A stretch of 64,000 nucleotides of DNA from NCBI RefSeq assembly GCF_963259705.1, contig NC_081841.1, positions 92,723,059 through 92,787,058 on the forward strand, given 5' to 3'. Every line of letters begins with the position of its first letter. The stretch's first letter is position 1. Below are positions 58,972-64,000 of this stretch, piece by piece. The position numbers were made by a program, and so were the translations under genes. The notes beneath the pieces were generated by a model. That model was not told where the DNA came from. It did no database searches and saw nothing but the letters and a program-made list of their open reading frames with translations. This stretch comes from Myotis daubentonii. Lineage: Eukaryota > Chordata > Mammalia > Chiroptera > Vespertilionidae.

Positions 58972-59488
58972 CCTTAAAGGGAAGCAGGAAAGTCCGCAAG
59001 TGGGAGGAGGACATGTTTGAAAGGTAGCAAAACCCTGCCCAAGAAAAAAGAGAATCAATTACAGATGTGCTTAAGGCAAAATAAATAAATGCATAAATAA
59101 ATAGATAAATAAATAAATAGGTCAAAGAAAACTCAGAAAGAACAAATAAATATAAATGGAGTGTCTTTCAAAGAAGGCTCATGTGAATACCCTGCATATT
59201 TGCATATTTGCTCAGGTAGACAAAGTGAGAGCAGAAATTTTACAATATTCCAAATTGAATAGTATTTTTATTCAAACTTTTCTCTACTAAGCATGTGGGG
59301 GTCACAGGGTTACCTTGAGTTCTCTGTTCCTTTAAACTCCCCTGTGTTTCTCTTTGGGGGGAGGGGGCATCTGATTTTCCTCTGTTACTCATTGCTGCCA
59401 ACTGGAAAATTGTTTGGACCGGGACACCTTAGAGTCAGTTTGAGGACATAAGTGCAGAGTCCACAGGAAGAATACAGTGCCACTAGAC

Positions 59489-59693
59489 CAGCCATGGGCA
59501 AACTATGGCCCGCGGGCCGGATCTGGCCCGTTTGAAATGAATAAACTAAAAGACCGTACCCTTTTATGTAATGATGTTTACTTTGAATTTATATTAGTTC
59601 ACACAAACACTCCATCCATGCTTTTGTTCCGGCCCTCCGGTCCAGTTTAAGAACCCATTGTGGCCCTCGAATCAAAAAGTTTGCCCACCCCTG
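59489..59693. mobile_element. Non-autonomous hAT (vespertilionid type)
   Basis: Termini cagccatgggcaaactatgg and agtttgcccacccctg are inverted repeats. It carries gcccgcgggccggatctggc. The 8-bp duplication cactagac flanks it (59481-59488, 59694-59701). Confidence 0.92.
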
Positions 59694-60037
59694 CACTAGA
59701 CCATTCTCAGTTTATACAGAAACTTTCTAGGATCCAAACAGGCCACACCCAATGTCACCATTCTGCAGAAGCCTTTAAGATGCCCTGGGGAGTTTTCCAA
59801 AAAATTCCTTCGAAGTCATCAAACCCTCCGCAATAGGGATATCATTATCATCGTGTATTTGCTTTTGTACTATATGATGTTTAAATCCATGTTTAAACAT
59901 CCTTATTGAGTTATGATATCCTCCAGTCTTCCTGGAGGCAAAGAGCAACCAGGATGCTGCATAACTGAACAGACTTCTTTTCAGGAAGCCCTTTAGGAAA
60001 GAGCCTTTGTAATCTGGAAACAGGGTCCAGAAGACAT

Positions 60038-60541
60038 TGTGAAATTTACCTCAGCTGGTAGGGAGTGCCTGACACCGCATCATCTTAAAGTGGATAGAAT
60101 GTGGGGTGAAAGGGCAAGGGCTACGCCCTCCATCTTGCCCCGGATCCTTCATTTTTGGGCAGCAGCCATTAGCCATGTGCTCAGCAAGGAGCTTCTTCCC
60201 AGAAGCCCAAGCCTCGGCTAGCCACACCTAGGATTTCTTTAAACTAACCAATGATAATCAAGGGAAGTGCACGCCATAGACACAACCACATCCTGTGTGA
60301 CAAGACCCCGACTTGCGCCTGGCCAATTGGCAGGACCCACAGTCCTCTCTCCTCCCCTTACTCCAACCCCCCTATAAAACCCCTCGCCTCACAGAGCTCT
60401 CTCTCTCTGCCTCCTGCCGCCGCGTTGGCAAGTGTGGTGGACGGGGAGCTCAAGCTAGCTTGAATAAAGACTCTATGCTTTTGCATCAGACTCGGTGCTC
60501 CCTGGTGGATCTTTGGGGGATCTTGAAATCTGGGCATAACA
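60038..60541 (+). mobile_element. Solo LTR, gammaretroviral-like (ERV1)
   Basis: It opens tgtgaaatttacctc and closes ctgggcataaca. It has a TATA box tataaaac at 60373-60380 and aataaa at 60463-60468. Internal viral genes are absent. The target duplication was not resolved. Confidence 0.75.
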
Positions 60542-60680
60542 TGGGGAGCATCTGAAATAATAAGAAAAGGAGGAACTGGTCATTGCAGAAGGAAAGGGAA
60601 GCACACCGGTGGCTCCAGATGACTTGTGGAGGTATAATGTGTTCTAGCTGCAGGCAGAACTGATATGGGCAGAAGTAGAA

Positions 60681-61203
60681 TGTTGGGGAACCAGCTAGAA
60701 TTGTAAGAAATATTAACCATGCTCTGTTAACCGTGATTGGTTTGTTCTGATTAAAGAAGGCACATTCTAACCTGGGTGGTAGCCGCACTCTGGACCTCAG
60801 AGCTCACCTGCAAATGCAGCCCATCCCCCGCATTTGGAGCTGCCTATTATCATGGAAAGATTAACAACTTTCTGGTAGAAACCAGAATCACCAGCTCTTT
60901 GAAGATACCCCACTCTTGCATATCATTAAGCCCTTTGAAGATCCCCAGCCCTTTTGCATGCCTGCAGGCCTTTGCAAATCTCCAGTCTGCTTACCTGTTA
61001 ACTGCCCATTTGGCATACCCTTTGGCTATTTCCTCATGTAATATTTGTCCTTCTAATCAATTTAAGTAGCTGGCTTATGGTGGGGTGCAGAGCAGATTTT
61101 TGTGGATGACCTGCTGCTCTCCCATGCTGCCGGCAATAATGAATAAACGCTCATATAGAAGTCAACCCTGTCTCTGCTTAATTGGTTCAAGTAGTGATAG
61201 GCA
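60681..61203 (+). mobile_element. Probable solo LTR
   Basis: It starts tgttggggaaccagctag, has aataaa at 61142-61147 and ends agtgataggca. No TATA box or duplication was fixed. Confidence 0.6.
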
Positions 61204-61435
61204 GCACGGGCCCATTGATTGTCCGGTTACAGAACTCCTGCCACTTTAAGGCCCGAGGTGGCTGAGCCCTGGGGTTGGGTGAGCGAGTGGTGGCATGGTC
61301 TGGGTATTCTATCAAGGAATGACAATGATTGTCCAGGTACATAGGCATCCTTTTGGTGATGCTACACTGAGCATATTTGCAAGTCAATGTCCACCCCAGT
61401 CGGATGTGCTTGTGGACGAAAGGGGCCACATGCTG
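61204..61435. other. Short unassigned block between LTRs
   Basis: An 85-codon minus-strand frame (61187-61444) crosses it. It may be a remnant of ERV internal sequence or chance; I could not identify it. Confidence 0.3.
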
Positions 61436-62000
61436 ACCTGACAAGCTCAGGGGAGGCCTGCATGGCAGTTTTGCAAACTCGGAGACCTAAAGTAACCACA
61501 AAGGATGGTCTGAAATTAAACTTTAACTAAAAGCAGTTATGGTGGGCAATTACGTCCTAAGCCGATATCTTCACTGATAAGGTCAACCTTTACCGTAACT
61601 GAGCCTATCTGTCTATTTGCATCTAAGATAACATATCCTTGGGATGTCTGGGTAATTTGTGACTTCCCTTTTTATGGAGCCCCTGGGGCACAGCCAGGTG
61701 TGCTGGGCCCAGGACCGATACCACAGATTCCTTGTTAATTGTTCCTGCACCCACCTAAGTATGTGTCCATCATTTTACTTTTTATCCAATCCCAGGGGTT
61801 TCCCCGCTTTGCTTTATCCCTCCTCCTTAGTCTATCACCAATGAATTTCATAACCCACCTGTGTTCCTCCTTTGATTGGAATGTATAAATACAAATGTAA
61901 CCCCGCCATTCTCAGGAGCATTATCTCAATTCGTTGAGGTTCTGCTTCCCGGCATATGTCGACAGTTTGGCTCAAATAAACTCACAAAATTCTTAACAGG
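61436..62000 (+). mobile_element. Solo LTR
   Basis: TATA-like tataaata at 61883, aataaa near 61976 and the end aattcttaaca are visible. The tail resembles 43180-43220. The left border is approximate. Confidence 0.65.
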
Positions 62001-62850
62001 TTTCAATGGTTTTTTACGTTAACATGCTCAAAGCCAGGGCTTCCAAGAGTGACAATCTTATCTGTTTCATTACTCTCTTATCGTGTATCACTCTTCCCTC
62101 CATCCTTGTCTGCCTGTCCTCTGTCCTCTTTTTCCCACATTCATTCATTCATTTACTCATCCAATTAATTTCTATGTGCTAGACACAGGGGATTAAGTGG
62201 TAAGACACTCCATGCGACATTCCTGAAACCAGCCCCTATGAAACATGCCTTTCAGAAAATTATACCACAATAAAATATGAAGAGTCTTATGAGGGAAGAT
62301 GTAGAAGGTGCTATGGTGCTTTATGATTCCTTTTTTCTATGCCCATCCACATCACTTCCTTTTTTTCTGTCTTGTCTCCACATACATTCTTCCATTCCCT
62401 TGCTCTGGACTCTTGCTCTTTGCTCCTTTTTTGTCCTCATCTCTTTAGTCCTCTATTGTCCTGTTTTTCTTTCTCTCTTTTCCTGATTTAGTCCCTTACT
62501 TTTTATCCTCCCATCTGTCCTTCCATCGTATCCCTCTGCCTCGCCCTGAACCTGGGCAATGTTCAGCTTTCATCTTAAAAGACACTTTCTCCACCGCCAG
62601 CCCCCACGTGCACACAACCACACATCTCTGCAGCCACTTCCCTGCTCATACATTCAACCTCCCTTCAGGGGCGCAGGCGTTTGACCCCTGCAATGACAGG
62701 GATCAGGGTAAACATTCCTGCTTCCCTCACTGGTGTCAGATGCTGAGACACATAACATTCATAGGGGTTAGAGTCAGAATCAAAAGCAAGCCCCAGAATT
62801 CACGTGAAGAGGTTTAAATGTGGTAGACCTTATGAAGTATGGTAGCAATC
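62001..62850. other. No gene recognised
   Basis: Pyrimidine-rich intronic sequence. Confidence 0.4.
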
Positions 62851-62887
62851 ATCTCAGGTAGAAACTGTAGTTTAACTTTAACCCTGC

Positions 62888-63609
62888 TGTTTGGCTTCTG
62901 TACTTAGTTGCTTTGTTTAACAATAGAAAAGTTATTTTGATTTCCTGAACTGTATAAATCATCCCACTCGATTGAATACCTTATTAACTGTAATGTGAAT
63001 ATCCCACTGATTGTGATCTTACTGGTTATCAAAGCACATTCTTCTGTACCTGGGAAACAGGACAGCACAATTATCCTAAATTGTTTTAGTGGCCACAGAT
63101 AATGCGTTCCAGTTGGCTCAGTGGTCCCAAGACCAGGACAGCGCAATTACTCTAAATTACCTCGATGGCTCTAGATAACGAGTTCCTGGCAACTCAGTGG
63201 TCTCAAGACCCAAGGGCTCTAGATAATGAGTTCCTGGCAACTCAGTGGTCTCAAGACCCAAGGGCTCTAGATAATGAGTTCCTGGCAACTCAGTGGTCTC
63301 AAGACCTGAGAGCTCTAGATAATGTGTTCCTGTCAACTCAGTGATCTGGAGACCCAAAACTTTAATTAACATGCTTAATTCTGCTTCTGTAAACTGCTTT
63401 TTTGCGAACCAAGTTCCTCATTCCAAACCCTGGGATGTAATCAATACCTTTGTGATTTTTGCCTATATAAACCTGGTTTTGCGGCCATCTTATCACTACG
63501 AGATTTGGGAGAGCAAGATGCCCCCTCATAGTCCCGAATTGCAATAAATGTGACTCTTTAATTCGACTTCTTGAGGCGTCCTTCTGTGATTCGCAGGGTA
63601 CATTATAAC
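62888..63609 (+). mobile_element. Solo LTR with 48-bp tandem U3 repeats
   Basis: It has a TATA-like ctatataaacc near 63462, aataaa at 63544 and ends gtacattataaca at 63609. About four tandem copies of a 48-bp unit (ggctctagataatgagttcc, ggcaactcagtggtctcaag) lie at 63165-63357. The left border is uncertain. Confidence 0.7.
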
Positions 63610-64000
63610 ACTTAAGGGCATTATGTTAAATGAAATAAGTAAGAAAGAGAAAGACAAATACCATTTAATTGCACATATATGTCAATCTAAAAGTGGGGGA
63701 AACAAGCTCATAGTTACAGAGAACAGATTGATGGTTGCCAGAGGTTGGGGGGAGAGGGGAGGTGGTATGTGTGAAAGGGGTCAAAAGGTACAAACTTCCA
63801 TTTATAAAATAAGTAAGTCCTGAGATGTCTTTTAATGTACAGCATGGTGACTACAGTTAATAGCACTGCATTGTGTACTTGAAGTTGCTAAGAGAGTAGA
63901 CCTTAGAGGATCTCATCACAGGAAAAAAATATTTGTTATTATGTGTGGTGGCGGGTGTGACCATTTCAGTTAGTACAAGAATTGAATCATTACACTGTAC
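63610..64000 (+). mobile_element. Old L1 3' region, runs off the window
   Basis: aatgaaataagtaagaaaga, gaacagattgatggttgcca and taatagcactgcattgtgta are L1 3' UTR landmarks. Confidence 0.75.

Noticed and set aside
61187..61444. Possible retroviral coding remnant between LTRs
   Set aside because: The 85-codon frame has no motif I can tie to gag, pol or env, so no viral gene is claimed.
63157..63372. Minus-strand frame with ETTELPGTHYLEP repeats
   Set aside because: It is the translation of the 48-bp LTR tandem repeat.
56700..64000. GALNT8 exon 1
   Set aside because: No minus-strand segment resembling the cytoplasmic tail, membrane anchor and stem with a fitting donor was found by eye; it probably lies outside the window.

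Overview
This window is mammalian nuclear DNA, and its repeats point to a vespertilionid (evening) bat. It contains tRNA-derived VES SINEs, many HeliBat-type rolling-circle Helitrons (start near TCCTATATAATAAAAG, hairpin plus CTCTAG end), SPIN-like hAT elements, a TcMar MITE and recent ORF1-only L1 (half-L1 type) elements. No autonomous transposon, prokaryotic gene or CRISPR was seen.

The one real gene is GALNT8 on the minus strand. Ten coding exons lie between 56642 and 15448 and encode about 562 residues. They match human GALNT8 exons 2-11 as I recall that protein. Splice sites and phases are intact throughout. The exon for the cytoplasmic tail, membrane anchor and proximal stem was not found between 56643 and 64000, so it probably lies beyond the right edge. 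The rest of the window is intron, about 15 kb of 3' flank (1-15447) and about 7 kb of 5' intron.

Layout: 1-6195 is a retrotransposon nest, with two ORF1-only L1 copies, a VNTR, a SINE and a 5'-truncated L1 that split an older L1. 7635-12919 holds Helitrons, an RFC2 processed pseudogene and a local duplication of L1 plus Helitron sequence. 13280-18191 has old L1, MIRs, the last GALNT8 exon and two abutting Helitrons. 18585-28782 carries eight exons, with MIR, MLT1-like, SPIN and an old L1 that interrupts a MIR. 29-37 kb holds SINEs, a full-length ORF1-only L1, a minisatellite Helitron and an exon. 37.4-56.3 kb is one giant intron. It contains two old L1s split by Helitrons, solo LTRs and SINEs, plus a palindromic Helitron cluster at 52.1-55.3 kb. 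56.3 kb is the first visible exon. 58.7-63.6 kb holds SPIN, another hAT and several solo LTRs.

The main interest is transposon biology: composite and tandem Helitrons with duplicated or inverted ends, ORF1-only L1s with clean target-site duplications and one likely 3' transduction, and possible gene-fragment capture. I found no clearly undescribed biological system. All family names rest on sequence memory, not on a database search.
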